Shown here in pieces: positions 23,978-36,800 of a stretch of DNA of 64,000 bases. Under the pieces are notes generated by a model, which had not been told where the DNA came from, made no database searches, and saw nothing but the letters and a program-made list of their open reading frames with translations. Made by a program: the position numbers and the translations under genes. The stretch comes from Gossypium raimondii (Eukaryota; Streptophyta; Magnoliopsida; Malvales; Malvaceae): positions 1,922,001 through 1,986,000 of the forward strand of contig NC_068567.1 in the NCBI RefSeq assembly GCF_025698545.1, written 5' to 3'. Within the stretch, counting starts at the first letter, position 1. Every line of letters begins with the position of its first letter.

Positions 23978-25502
23978 ACCATTAGAAAATTCTGCTTCTA
24001 TGTATAACTTAATGTCTTTGATTAGTGCCTATAATTTAGGCTAATATCCATCCGCAGATTTGGGTTTTATTAGAAGAATAATATGATAAAAAGGCAAAAC
24101 AGTTGTGCCCCATGAATTGATCCATTTTCTTTATAATTTTTCTTGGCAACCAAACAAAAACTACGGTTGAAAAGAAAAAGACAGCAAATTTGCCATTGCT
24201 TTCAAATTTAGCTGGAAATCAGAAGTGGGGTTGAAGGAGGGGGACCCTATAGGCATTGGATTAGATTGACAATTATGTAACATTAATAAAAATGGAGTAA
24301 ACTAGTGGGAAAAAAAATAAAAATTAAGATTCTTTTTTATTTACTTGTAAACAGCTGTTAAAGTGGGGACAATTGATATCTCAAAGTCCAACTGATGATT
24401 AACAATGATTTGTGTGGTTTTAGCTGTAATCCATTGTCATTTCTTCAAACAGGATCTTCCTCTCTTTTTTCCAGTTTACAGGTATCCTTAAATTTTGCCC
24501 CAACCTAATTTAATTTACATTCAAAAGAATATAGATTTTAACCATTAGGTCCTTCTGTTCCTCATAATATTAATACTTTAAAGAGTGATAGTTTAGGGGA
24601 ATTAACCCCAAAGAATAAGTCTTTAGTGAACTTATGAGTTGGCTAAAGAATAAAGTCTTTTACAATCCAATCAGCTTTAGAAAATTCTGACAAAAAGGAA
24701 AATCTATTAAAAGTGGATCTTATGGAGAAAAAATAAATTAAAGTAGTGGAATTCATATGTAAATTAGATAAAGAGATGCTTTTTTGAAGTCAATTTTTCT
24801 TTTTTTCCATCAAAGTATGTATTGGAAATTCTGAAGTTTTTACTTTTTACAAACAAACCTTTTTGGTGAATTGAGCAATGCATTTATGTGCACAAATATT
24901 GGATAATTTTTAATGCAAATTATTATGGATAATAAAGGAAAGCAACCCCAAAGTGCAATATATATACAATTCATGGACAGGAGAATTAAAAGCTAAGAAC
25001 TTTTGAACCCCATGTGATGCGTAATAGTTAAAGGGGTTCATTGCTTCAAGTGTGATCTGGATTCGAGTCGCGCTAGTCGTATTTATTGTTTGGGTTTTGT
25101 CTTGTTATTATAATTCACCAAAAATAAAAACTAAGTACTTTTCTGGATACTTAGAGGGGAAATTGGAGAATATTTTAGCTAAATTTTATAATTTATCTCT
25201 TATTAATTAAAATATGTTATCATGTATTTTGGTAAAGTTTGAGATTTAATCTTTTATTTAAAATAATTAAAAGTTAAATTCTATTAAAAATATTAATTCA
25301 ATTAATAACATTGATAAATATTTTAAATTTTACTTTGATAAAATTATATTTTAATTTTTTAAATTTATTTGATTCAGTAAAACAAAATTCATAATGAGTT
25401 ACATTTGAAGTTGAAATGATTGCATGGTTGTATTGATGATTTGTAATTGTAATGTAAAATACTATCTGTGTCAAGAACTCAACTAGGAGTATTAAATTGA
25501 AG
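23978..25502. other. Intergenic, no gene seen
   Basis: AT-rich, low-copy-looking sequence. Near 25010-25080 is a short SINE-like piece with GGATTCGAGTCGCGC. No open frame of interest. Confidence 0.45.
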
Positions 25503-26450
25503 GGTAAATTATATTTGTAGTCACCCAATTAATGGTGAGCTTCATTTTTGGTCATTTAACTATGAAAAGTTACAAAATAGTCATTCAACTATTCAGTTTT
25601 TTTTCTTTTTTTGGTCACCAATCGTTAAATGGCTGATGGAAAGAGACGAGACATCTTTTAAAATTAGCATAATAGCAATTTTAACTCTCAACATTTATAA
25701 CTTTGTGTTAATTTAGTTTTGATTATAAAAAATTAACCCTCAACATTTATATATTGTGCAATTTTATCTTCTTCGCTTTTTCAAAATTTCTTCTCTTTGT
25801 GACTCTTTCACATAAAAAGCTAAAAAACAATTCTATCAACTATTTTTGATTGAAAATATACCAAAAATGGGAACACCAAAATTCCTAGATAATAAATTTC
25901 ATTTTCTCTCATTGTTTTAAAATTAACCTCAATGTCACAAACAAAATAAAACAACAAAATAAAGACCAAATTACACAATGTGTAAATGTTGAGAGTTTTT
26001 TTTTTCGAATCAAGACTAAATTGACACAACGTATAAATGTTAAAGGTTAAAGTTGCTATGATGTCAATTTTAAAAATTATCAAGTTCATTAGTAATTTAA
26101 CGGTTGTTGACCAAAAAGAAAATGCCAAATAATTAGGTGACCATTTTGCAATTTCTCATAGTTAGGTAATAAAAAATTCTAATAATTGGGTAATAAAACA
26201 GCAAAACAAAGATCAAATTACAAAATGTGTAAATGTTGAGGTTTTTTTTGTCAAGACTAAATTGATGAACACATAAATGTTAAGGGTTAAAATTACTATT
26301 ATGCAAATTTTTAAAATTGCCAAGTTTGTTAGTAATCTAATAATGACAAAAAAAGGTCGAACAGTTAAATGACTATTTTACAATTTTTCATAATTGAGTA
26401 ACCAAAAATTATTAATAATTAGATGATTACCAGTATAAGTTACCCTAAAT
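25503..26450. mobile_element. Fold-back element family B, copy 1, with a duplicated right arm
   Basis: The left arm (25503-25800) contains GTTACAAAATAGTCATTCAA, AGCATAATAGCAATTTTAAC and CCCTCAACATTTATATATTG. The right arm (25950-26185) is its diverged reverse complement. A second partial right arm (26200-26450) repeats GTGTAAATGTTGAG and TAAATGTTAAGGGTTAAAA. No coding capacity. Confidence 0.65.
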
Positions 26451-27623
26451 CGGAAAAAGCAAGAGATTTAATTTTAACCTTGTTTTGTTAATGTAGGTAT
26501 GTTCTCTTTATTCTCTATTTTCATACCTACCTAATAATTCTCCAAATCTTTTTGGTTCAAACATTGTGATTTAAACAAACTGCTTATTTCATTACTTGCA
26601 ATGACAGTAATATATTATATTTTTCAACTTTATTTGATTGAATGAATCTGACATATACTGCCAATTGTAGAATTATTCTATCACAGAACAATTTCATATT
26701 TATTGCATGATCAGCTTTAAACAGTATATAAGATCTGAGCATTTCTTCTAATGCAAATTTGGTGCATCAGTTTTCATTTATTTCTTGTACTTTTAGGTAA
26801 TTAATGGATGTGGTTGATAGTTATGACTAATTAAGTACAAATTAGTTAAGATAATTGCCCTTATTCAAGGGGATTTTTGGTTCTTCTTCTTTTTTTTGGG
26901 TAGAAACAACAATTAAATCCGTGAAAGTTATTACGATCGGCTAAAAAAATCCCTCAATAGGAGAAGGGATTGTATGAAACTGTGATTCCACGTTATCCTT
27001 ATCTTTTTCTAATAAGAAAATGATAAATAAGATTTTTCATCCTGATTTTCAACTTTTTTCTTATGAAAAAATTCAAATCCAATTAAAAATACTAAAAATG
27101 AGGAGAAAAAAATCTGATTTGTCATTCTCCTATTGGAAAGGGAAAAGGATGACGTAGAATTATAGTTTTATACAATCCTTTTCTCCCCTGAATAGATATT
27201 GACGGTTCATCAAACACATATAAACTCATAAAACCAGAATCCTCACACTTAATTTCTAAAGATATTTTTTATATACATAATTAAATTTTTAAAAATATAT
27301 AAAGAATCTATATTAATAAAATTCGAATCTTATTATCTATAATCCGAAAAAAAGGGAAAAAAAAGAAAAGCTTTTTATTATTAGATATTGTTTATGGAAC
27401 AACCAATGAGATTTTTGAATGGTTGAATCAATTTAAAGGTAGTTGATACCTTTCTTCATCATCAATGTCACATTTTGACAATGATGCCAAAGCAAAATTA
27501 TGTGACTAAATCTAGCAGGGTACAAGCAAATCAATCCATGATTGTGATTGAACATTGCCATTTGAAAGCGATTTAAGTCCATGAATGAGAAATTATTCGA
27601 GTTGTTTATCATAAATGTTTTAG

Positions 27624-27624
<1 letters not shown>

Positions 27625-27685
<61 letters not shown>
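27625..27685 (+). repeat. (TTA)n microsatellite, about 20 units
   Basis: Uninterrupted TTA repeat of about 61 bases. Perfect units suggest recent expansion and length polymorphism. Confidence 0.95.
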
Positions 27686-27686
<1 letters not shown>

Positions 27687-27742
27687 AAGATTTTTTTTGA
27701 AGTTATAACTAATTTTTCGAGATTCGAGTTGTACTTAAAAAT

Positions 27743-28477
27743 ATTAAGGTAAATATATTGATAATCATTCGATTATTTATAAATACTTTTAGTTACTTAA
27801 TTATGAAAAATTATAAAATAATCATTCATTTATTAATAAATTTCTTTCGTGGTTATCCAACTATGAAAAATTACAAAATAGTTACTCAATTATTCAATTT
27901 TGGTTTTTATCACCAACATGTTAATGATGCTGACTTTTAAAATTGACATAATAGTAGCTTTAACCTTTAACTTATAAATTATGTCAATCTAGTCTTAATT
28001 CTAAAATGTAACCATCAACATTTACATATTGTGTAATTTGGTCCTTTTTTGAATTTTTGGGTTAATTTTAAAAGAATGAGAAAAAATAAAATTATTATCT
28101 TGGATTTTAGGTGTTTTCATTTTTTTCAGATATTTTCAACCAAATTTAGTGTTAAATTTATTTTTTAGCTTTTTAGGTGAAAGGATCACAAAGAAAAACA
28201 AAACTACAAAAAAAAACTAAATTACGAACGTGTAAATGTTGAGGGTTAGATTTTTAAAATCAAAATTAAATTGACACAATCTATAAATACCGAGGGTTAA
28301 AGTTGTTATTATGTCGCTTTTAAAACGCCACCTTTAGCTAGTTAGTGATAAAAAGATAAAATTGAATAATTAAGTGACCATTTTGTAACTTGACTAAATT
28401 TTTTACTAATAGTTAGATGATAAAAAGGAAATTTACTAATAATTAAGTTACTAGTAATATAGTTTACCCAAAACATT
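27743..28477. mobile_element. Fold-back element family B, copy 2 (complete)
   Basis: Left end AGGTAAATATATTGATAATC; right end AGTAATATAGTTTACCC. Arms of roughly 300 bases are diverged inverted repeats sharing TGACTTTTAAAATTGACATAA-type and TGTAAATGTTGAGGGTTA-type blocks. The centre has no open frame. Confidence 0.65.
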
Positions 28478-28576
28478 AATGTGGATAGTTATTATCTAAC
28501 TTCAACTAATTAGGTAAAATTAGTTGCAACATTGGATTCTTTTTTCTTTTTACTTTCCTTTAAAGTTTTACTTTCC

Positions 28577-29022
28577 TTTAAATTTTTTAATAATTTTATT
28601 ATAGGTTTTGATAATATTTAGAATTACACAAGTTCGTTTTTATATTTTTAGGGCATTAAGTTAAACGATAAATTAGATTTCATTTTAAAAATTATAAAAT
28701 ATAATACAATAAAAACTAAAATTTTTTTAGGGCATTAGGAGATTAAACATTTATGGTGAAAAATTGAAAGCCTTAGGTATTTAATTAATTTATTTTAGTC
28801 TGAAATTTTTTTTCCATAATAAAAAGCTGAAAAAATAATTTGTTGGGCCCTTTCCAACCCTTGGCCTTGAGCAGCTCACCCTTAAACAATCCCCAAGGTT
28901 GGGTTTGAAACTACTCATAGTCCCTTCCCAACTCATAAATAGAAGGATAATACGTTTCAGCGCACTCAAATCCATGTCCTCCTACATTAGTAACAATGTC
29001 CATGTCAATCAAGTAAGACTCA
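28577..29022 (-). repeat. tRNA-type SINE copy (minus) plus a detached tail fragment
   Basis: 28895-29022 is a minus-strand copy (GAGTCTTACTTGATTGACAT at its 5' end, CATGGATTTGAGTGCGCT as B box). 28577-28625 is a separate fragment of the family tail (TTTTATTATAGGTTTTGATA). Confidence 0.62.
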
Positions 29023-29315
29023 ATCGACTTTTGTATGATTTTTTCTAATCAATTAGGAAGTTAAAATTTTTTAAAAAATTATTATTATGTGATAAAATCT
29101 ATTGATTATGAATCAATTATTAAATCAAATTTTGGTATAGTTGTTACCAATTAATCTAGAAAGTTTTTATTAGATATAAGGATGGAGGTGGGCTCTATAA
29201 GGGAAATTTTGTTTCAATATCCTAAAATTTATAAATTTTAAATTAATATATAATAAAATTATAATTTAACTCTCAAAAATACTAAAATTTCAATTTAATT
29301 TTAACTTTTTTCTAA

Positions 29316-29450
29316 GAATCTTATTATAGATTCTGATTATATCTGTTATATCTGATACAATACCTAGAACTATCTATAACCCCTCTCGAACCCATAAATA
29401 AGAGGATAATGCGCTTCAACGCACTCAAACCCATACCAATCGAACATTTC
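29316..29450 (-). repeat. tRNA-type SINE copy, 5'-truncated, minus strand
   Basis: Tail, TTTATGGGTTCGAGAG region and B-box GGGTTTGAGTGCGTTG are present, but the A-box half is replaced by only GTTCGATTGGT, consistent with an internal deletion. Confidence 0.6.
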
Positions 29451-29828
29451 TAAGTTAAATTCGAGTAACATATGTGGAATGATTTAGAGAGATTGATAGA
29501 ATATGTATTGTTTATTGTGGGGTTTATAAAATAATGATGAATTAGAAGGGTGGGGGGGTGACAATTTACCTACAAACTAGCTGTCAATTAAATTCTCCTA
29601 TTATATCATCTGTTATAATATTATTCTACACCTTTTCTCGTTGTCTTTTTGTTTACCCTCGACAACTGTTACACTGTTTTTTAACTTCGGTTTGGTACAT
29701 ATCAAACTTTGATTGGGATATTTTATTAACATTTCAACCATATCTTATAATTTCTTTAACATAACATTTTGCTTCATCTCCAAAAATTAAGCAATTATTA
29801 TATGCAGAAAACATAACTTTGAAACTCA

Positions 29829-29856
29829 ATATATATATATATATATATATATATAT
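29829..29856. repeat. (AT)14 microsatellite
   Basis: Perfect AT dinucleotide run of 28 bases. Confidence 0.95.
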
Positions 29857-30129
29857 TACAGCATGCATGATGTATTTTTCATACAATTTAAACTCGGGAT
29901 TTAATGGATATAATATCAATTTTAAGCAATATCTTTTATGAGGGAATATGTGTAATTATTTGAAAGTCAAAATTCATTTTAGAGTGGTCAAGATTAAATT
30001 ATAAATTTTAAGGGTTAAAGAGATTATAAAATTTTTTTTATAATTTTGAGTGGGGTCAAAGTATAATTTTATCATTTTGGAACGAAAAACCTTACCTGTC
30101 TTTTTGGTGATGTCCTTGTATATACAGAT

Positions 30130-31215
30130 ACAAATAGGAATAAGCAAAATTAGATTCGATTCGAAAAATCGAAAAAAATTTGAATTTCGAGTTAATTGAA
30201 TCGAGTTATTCGAATTATTTGAGTTTCGAGTTTGATTCGAGTTGAATTTTACAATTTGAATAACTCGAATAATAGATTGCTGTAAATACCCTTTTGGCCC
30301 CTGTCAATTTTGAAAATGAGCAAACTGATCTCTCTCTTAACAAAAATTACAAAAAAAAATCAAATAATATTAAAAATAAAAATAAAATTCTAAATATTTA
30401 TAAAAATTCTAAATTTTATATTTTTAAATAATTATAATTTTTTTAAAAAAAATTCTAAAAAGTATATAAAGAAAGTTATAAATTTTTTTTAAAAATTCTA
30501 AAACAATAATATTGGGGCATAAATAAGTTAATTAATATTCAAGTTTATAATACTAAAGGATCTTATTTTTATTATTTTTATTTAATTTTTTTTAAATATG
30601 TGTTAGAAGTTGTGTGACCAAATTCCTGTAAAAATAAAATACAAGTGGCAAGATAGGGGATCTATGAGAGCGAAGGCCGAGGGCTGCACAAGTGAATTCT
30701 GTATAAAAGTTTATTTCCTCTATTTGATGTTGATTAGAATAAGGTGTTTTAACCTTATTACATTATTCTGTTTGACTTTGATTAGAATATGATTTTACAA
30801 ACCTATAAATAGACGTAGTCTATACTCCTCTTGTATCATTCGAATTCGACATAGTGAGCTTTCTTCTCCTCTGCTCGTGATTTTTTTCCCGAAAAGATTC
30901 CCACATAAAATTCTATATATTCTTTTCTCTCTTTCTTCGCGATTCATTGTCATTATCGACGTTTTATTTTCACAATATGGTTTCAAATTTATGTGCTCTA
31001 ACATGAAATTAGCTATATTGTAACAAGATCTTAATTTGACATGTTTAAGTTTTTAATTTAATTAGAACAATTTTACTCAATTCAACTTTATTCGAATTTC
31101 ACTCCACTCGACTCAATTCGAAAAATTTCAAATCGAGTTAGGATGATAAAATATGATTCATCAACTCGATTAACTCAAAAAAAATTTCACTCGATTTTAC
31201 TCGATTCAAATGGTA
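30130..31215. mobile_element. Non-autonomous inverted-repeat element, family F, copy 2, split by a solo LTR
   Basis: Same order of blocks as 16618-17310 (TTTGAATTTCGAGTTAATTG, AAATACCCTTTTGGCCCC, then ATGTGCTCTAACATGAAATT, GACATGTTTAAGTTTTTAAT, ATTCGAATTTCACTCC). The two halves are separated at 30596-30979 by an inserted LTR with a target duplication. Confidence 0.68.
30601..30974 (+). mobile_element. Solo LTR (copia-like), 374 bases
   Basis: It begins TGTTAGAAGTTGTG and ends TTTATTTTCACA. ATATG occurs immediately before (30596-30600) and after (30975-30979), a perfect 5-base target duplication. It contains a TATA-like CCTATAAATAGACG near 30802 followed by TC-rich sequence, as in an LTR promoter. 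There is no internal coding region, so it is a solo LTR left by recombination. The paralogous element at 16618-17310 shows the site without the insertion. Confidence 0.88.
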
Positions 31216-31587
31216 ATACGAAATTCAAAGAGAGGGTTCTAGTAATGTGTTTGATTTTGGTCTTCCTCTTCAAAGAGAAGGTGTAGGAAATACTTATGGA
31301 TATCATTATCAAGCCTATTTATTTATTTCTTTCCAATTTGATGGCTTTTACTCATTTATAATTTTATAAGAAAATTATTGGTGATGTATGGCCAGGGTTT
31401 AGAAGCTATTTGTCCTATTTTATCACCATCCAATGGCAGTCCCCAATCTTTATAAAATTGGGTCTCAAAAAGTGTGAAAATTGGTCCATCGTTTGGGTTT
31501 AGAATGATTTGGTTTCCTAAGGAAGACAAAACCACAAGCTTCTTGTTTTATGGTCTCTAACCGAAAAATAGGATAAGATACCAAAAA

Positions 31588-31979
31588 AAGTTAAATTATT
31601 CCATTAGTCCTCGTATTATATATAAGTTGTGTATTTATCATTGTAGTTTAATTTGATCATTTTTATTCCCTATGTTTTTCAAACTTTGGAATTCCAATCA
31701 TGACCAAACAATGGCTATTAAATTCATTAAAGTTTGCTATTTTTCAAAATTTTCTACGGTGAACATATTATCACTTGTATAAGGCCTTGTCAGCTTGCTA
31801 TTTTCACGTATTATAGTATTACTCACAGAAAAGTCAATTAATGGATTTGACGACGATTGATCACATTAAGGTTGAAATTTGAAAATTGGTAAGTATAGAT
31901 ATTAAGAATGGTCAAATTAGAGAATAGAAACTAAATCTATAACTTTATCCATAGTACAAGACTAATAGTAAAATATAAC
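31588..31979. mobile_element. MITE family D, copy 1
   Basis: Left end GTTAAATTATTCCATTAGTC; the right end read inward is GTTATATTTTACTATTAGTC. Internal blocks such as TTGATCATTTTTATTCCC and TGGCTATTAAATTCATTAA recur in copy 2 (43456-44730). No coding sequence. Confidence 0.68.
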
Positions 31980-33672
31980 TAAACAAGTTTAATTATTAAC
32001 CTATGGGTTAGGATTAAAATTTCAAAATTAAAAATACACGACTAAAATTGACCAATTTGAGGAATACAAGTACTAAAATTAACTAAACTAAAATACAATG
32101 ATTAAATCTACAACTTACGGAAAAGAAATATATGAATACATTAAATTATTAGCATGTTAAACATGATTATGATATAAAAATACATAAATACAAAACGAGT
32201 ATGTATATATATATATATATATATATGAATATATTGAGTTTGATTATAGACATACTTCTATGATCAACTTGAGGGATTGTCCCCCTATCCTATAGACACC
32301 AAAACCGAACTAATAAATTATCTAAGGCTTCAAAAACAAGTGCATATCTTTATGTGGCTTTTCAATAAATCTTCCATTCATGTCAATTTTGTGTAATAAA
32401 CTTTGGGTGGTCCATCATATCCATTATCATAAGAACACCCACAAATGAGAAAAGAAAAAAAAAAAAATGAGAAGTAGAAATTCAAACACAAGGTTATTAA
32501 TGGTGGTGTTTCTATGTCTGTTGAATGCCATAGTTTGGAACGTGGGAACGACATGGATAGCAAACAACATGTTGGCCATGATGTTTGTTTATGTACTTCA
32601 ATGTGTACACGTTATTACTTCCTTTCGTGTTCCCTTTTGTTGCCAAGAGAATGGTATACAAAGGAAATAAATACTACGTTTACTTTTTGGGAAATATTAG
32701 TTTTTGGAGCTAATAATGTCTTGGTCTCGCGGTGAAAATGGAGATTTTGGGTTTTTAAGTATTCAAGTTTGAATCTTTTATCATGTAAATTATGGTAATT
32801 AAGTGGGATTTCATCTCATCATGTATATATGTATGTATGCCATGTATAGATTTTTTTCTGATTCTTGATTTGCTGTGTTTTATATAGTTTTATGAGTTTA
32901 CGTGTTACTCTTCAACTGTCTCTCAACTCAACAATTTTTTATGTTCATATAAAATATAGAATAAATTGTATACGATAAGATTTGAACACAAGTTAAGCAT
33001 TTCAATCAAACCCATATTTAGTTTCAATGTCAATTTTAATAAATTTATTACATAATTAGTTTCACCCACATTGTGAGTGTGTCATAATCAAGTATTGGTA
33101 ATGTTGGTATCACAAGTTAACTTTACATTGACAACACCATCATATAGAATTGTAGTGCATTTAATATTTTTAATCTAATATATTTACGTGTTTAAATTTT
33201 GTTTTACTTTAATCTAATTTCTTTTAATATAGTAGATCTTGCATGTGTTATTATTAATAATTAATTTTAAACCATCGTTTATTCTATGTTAGTTTTAAAT
33301 ACATTCTTATGTTCTAAATACGTAATTTTCATATACATATATGTATGATAGAATTTCGAATATTTTTAATATATTATATATAAAGATGTTTTTATTATTA
33401 TACTAAACTCGATCTCGACTGTCTTCAAAACAAAACCATTCCCGACTTGACTCGATCCTAAGATCTGCGCTAAGAACTTCAAATATTATCTTCATCTACA
33501 ATTTATCTGTCTAGCCTTATCTTGACCAGCACAATCTTGTTCGTTCATTGGACACTTTTGTCGACCTCAATACTTTGAACATGTATGGGGTTCGCATTCC
33601 TTTTGTTGTTGAGATTCTATATTTTATGGGTGTTCTTATTTTATATGTGTTGCTGAGTTGATATTGTATATA
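31980..33672. other. Intergenic, no secure gene
   Basis: An (AT)n run lies near 32205-32227. A possible second-family SINE copy is at 32716-32830 (GTCTTGGTCTCGCGGTG, then TTTTATCATGTAAATTATGG). A 67-codon plus-strand frame at 32467-32670 starts with a hydrophobic LLMVVFLCLLNAIVW stretch, but it has no recognised homologue and overlaps frames of similar quality, so I do not call it. Confidence 0.4.
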
Positions 33673-33677
33673 AGATA

Positions 33678-34264
33678 TGTAACGGGCCATTTTTGCCCCG
33701 CCCACCATAAACCCAAAAATAAAATAAATAAATAAAACCAAAATAATTACAAGCCCAAACCAAACAGCCCAAAACTAAACAATCCTAACCCAAAAAAATT
33801 ACAGGCCCAGTGGCCCAAAACATTACAGAAGACGCCAGAAACCCTAGGGTTTCTCCTCATTACAGTGGCTTGACCCGACCTAAGATCCGTGTGTTTTTGG
33901 ACTAGGGATCGTATTTTAAATGATTTCAAATAAAAATATCATTATGCAATAAGGGATCGTATTTTAAATTCTTCTTAAATTTTCAATTCACGGTACTAAG
34001 ACACCAAGTAATCAATTAGGTACCAATTTTGGGTGTTACGAGGGTGCTAAGGGTGCTAACCCTTTCTCGTGCGTAACCGACTCCTGAACCCATTTCTTGA
34101 ATTTTGTAGACCAAAAATTGTTGTTTTAGTAAATCAAACCGTTTATTAAAATGATCAAATTACGAGGTGACCAGATCACACCTCACGAAGAAGGATAGGT
34201 GGCGACTCCCATTTTCGTTTTGAAAAGAAAAATAAAAAGTCGGTTTCAAAAAATAGTTTCAACA
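33678..34264 (+). mobile_element. Solo LTR (587 bases), same family as 61309-63621
   Basis: It begins TGTAACGGGCCATTTTTGCC and ends AAAATAGTTTCAACA. AGATA flanks both ends (33673-33677 and 34265-34269), a perfect 5-base duplication. Blocks shared with the larger LTR include TTTTGGGTGTTACGAGGGTG, CTCGTGCGTAACCGACTCC, TGTAGACCAAA and GGTGGCGACTCC. The family looks gypsy-like by resemblance to Malvaceae LTRs. It lacks most of the internal LTR sequence present in the 2.3 kb relative. Confidence 0.87.
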
Positions 34265-34306
34265 AGATAGAAGAAATAAGATAAAAAATATTGAATTTTA
34301 CTCGGT

Positions 34307-34440
34307 TGAGTCTTAGCTCAGTTTGTATCGGTATTGTTATCAATACAAGAGGACGCGGGTTCGAGTGCGTTGAAGCGTATTATTCTCTTATTTAAGGGTT
34401 GAAAAAAGGCTATAGGTTAAACATTGTATCAAAAGAACAA
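34307..34440 (+). repeat. tRNA-type SINE copy
   Basis: TGAGTCTTAGCTCAGTTTG (A box) and GACGCGGGTTCGAGTGCGTT (B box) are both well kept. GCGTATTATTCTCTTATTTA follows. Its start lies 38 bases after the target duplication of the solo LTR. Confidence 0.72.
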
Positions 34441-34869
34441 AGATTAAAAATCATGATGCTACACTCATATAAAAGAAAGTAAAAGATACACACTTTCGTA
34501 ACCAGCATTGGACATCCTACATATGATATCTCAATGTGACACTACAATCCTCGATAAATCAGAGAACCAGAGACCAACATCACAATGCCACACTAATTCT
34601 TGCGAATAGGCACAACCTATTAAGCACAAAGATGTGGTATTTAATATTATTATTCATGCAATTATTTTTGGTAAAAATAATAATTATTATAAAATAGCAC
34701 AAAGATGTGGGATTTTCAACATTGCAAATTATTAAAACTGATACCAACATGTCATTTTCTTATAAAATATTTAAATTATTCATAATCTTTTAAAATTTAA
34801 AATGAAAAATATTACACATTCAAGTGTGTTTAAATCAATGTCTTATCGTGTCTATTATTTTATACAATG

Positions 34870-35865
34870 ACAGGGTTAGGAGGCTGGCAAGTGCCCTAAC
34901 CTCCCTAAAATGGTAAATTTTTAATTTAGTTTTTATAATTTATAAAATTTTAAATTAATAATGGTAATATTACACTTTAACCTCTAAAAATGATAAAAAT
35001 AATAATTTAATCTTTTAAAATTATAAATATATAAAATAATAAAATAATAAAATTATATTTTTATTATATAAAATTATACAATTTAATTCTGGCCACAAAT
35101 TTTTTTTATATAGATATATCAAACACATTTCCTACCTCAATCGTTGTAGCAGCCCATGGATTTATTTTGGGCTCTGCAAAATTTTCCCAATGGACCTAAT
35201 CCATAATTTAATAATTTGGTGCAATACATTTTTGAAGAACAAGGTTTTCGGCTGTTTTCTTTTTCTTTTTCAGGTAAGAAAATGCGTTAGTGACGTGGCC
35301 GAAGCTTTAGCTCCATTAATACGTATCACTCTGGGACACATGCACATGCACATGCCCATGCCCAATGCAGATGCATGCATGCTTTAACTGGTGATCCAAG
35401 TTTAGACCAGAAAAACATGATCTATGCTGCTCATCACAAGTTCCCAAGACCATGATGCATACCAGATCGTACAAATAAAAGTGGTAGTAGATGCCAGAAG
35501 GCAGACACTTTTACCTTTTAAGAATTGGATTGGTTATATTATTAATTTTTAGTTTGATAAGTAGTATTCGTTTAATTGAGTTATTCGATTTAATTTAATA
35601 AATTATTAAAATATTATAAAAAATTAAAAATAGGAAAAACCAATTTAATTATTGGCAAGGGTGTAACTAGGGGCCTGCCCCCCTAAAATAATTTTTTTTT
35701 TATTTAGGTCATTTAAGATTTTTAAAATGAGTAAAGATAAAATTATATTTTAACCCCTTAAAATGATAAAAAGTTGATTTAATCCTTTAAAAATTATAAA
35801 GAATAGGCTATTAAAATAGTAAAATTATATTTTTACTATCGTAAAAATTACAATTTAATCCTTTC
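34870..35865. repeat. Two fragments of the short element nested at 4640-4931
   Basis: About 34870-35105 (CCTAACCTCCCTAAAATGG, then AATATTACACTTTAACC) and 35650-35865 (GGGGCCTGCCCCCCTAAAAT, then AAAATTATATTTTAACC). Between them, 35140-35520 is less AT-rich and holds a CACATG/CATGCC-rich patch at 35338-35383. I see no gene there. Confidence 0.45.
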
Positions 35866-36800
35866 TGAGCAAACCTTCGTGCCAGGCCGAGTGGCCCGAC
35901 CCGTGAACAAGTTTACCCTACCGTTGCATCCGTTTAAAAGAAAGCTTTATAGCTTGGAAGAGAAATTGTCAAAATACTCTTATTTACATTACCTATTTAA
36001 AAGGTATATAAAAAAATTAGACTAATTTATATTTTATGTATCATTATATTAAATTATTTAAATATGATATATAATTGTATTAAATTATTTAAATATAATT
36101 TATTATTCTATTTTAAAGTTTAAGTTACTTTCATTAATTTTACAAATAATATATATTAATTATTAAAAAATATTTAAAATCTATATTTGGTGGTGGTATG
36201 ATTGTACTTTTTTAACCTTATCACATATTATTCAACCCCTAAAGTTGGACTTGAGCAAATTAACTAGTGACCAATGAAAAGAAGAAAGAATTTGAATAAC
36301 TTGATCTGTTGTAAATTAGCTCTTCTTTGATTGGTTCGTCTTATTTAATTAAATAAACTATTAAAAAATGAAGAAAATTAGTTTAATAGTCAGTTAAATA
36401 GATTCCCTAAATTAGTGAATCAATTAATTTATTCATCTTAATTAAATTGATACTCCAATCGATTCAGTCCGATTCAAATAATATTGATTAGATATTGTTA
36501 AAAATATTAAAATATTCATATATTTTATAATATATTTAAAAGCAGCCACTTGTCAATTTATTGATGCAGCTGTCCTTCTCCCTCAATCATCAATGCCAAA
36601 ATGTAAATCCTTATCAGCATTCCAACAATGCCCGAGACGATAAGAATGCTCCCCACTTCCATCATCTCTTTCTTTCCCACAAGCCACCGTGTCAAAAAAG
36701 TTCACAACAGATTACTATCCAACACTAAATAACACTTCAATATCACTGTCCATAACGCTCCTTTGTAATGTAAATACCATAACTCGTACCAATTTTCCGG
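35866..36800. other. Intergenic, nothing recognised
   Basis: AT-rich apart from a low-copy-looking stretch at about 36545-36770 with balanced composition but no open frame. Confidence 0.4.

Noticed and set aside
32467-32670. Small secreted-peptide candidate with hydrophobic N-terminus
   Set aside because: No mature-peptide motif or homologue recognised, overlapping frames are equally open, and it is flanked by repeats.
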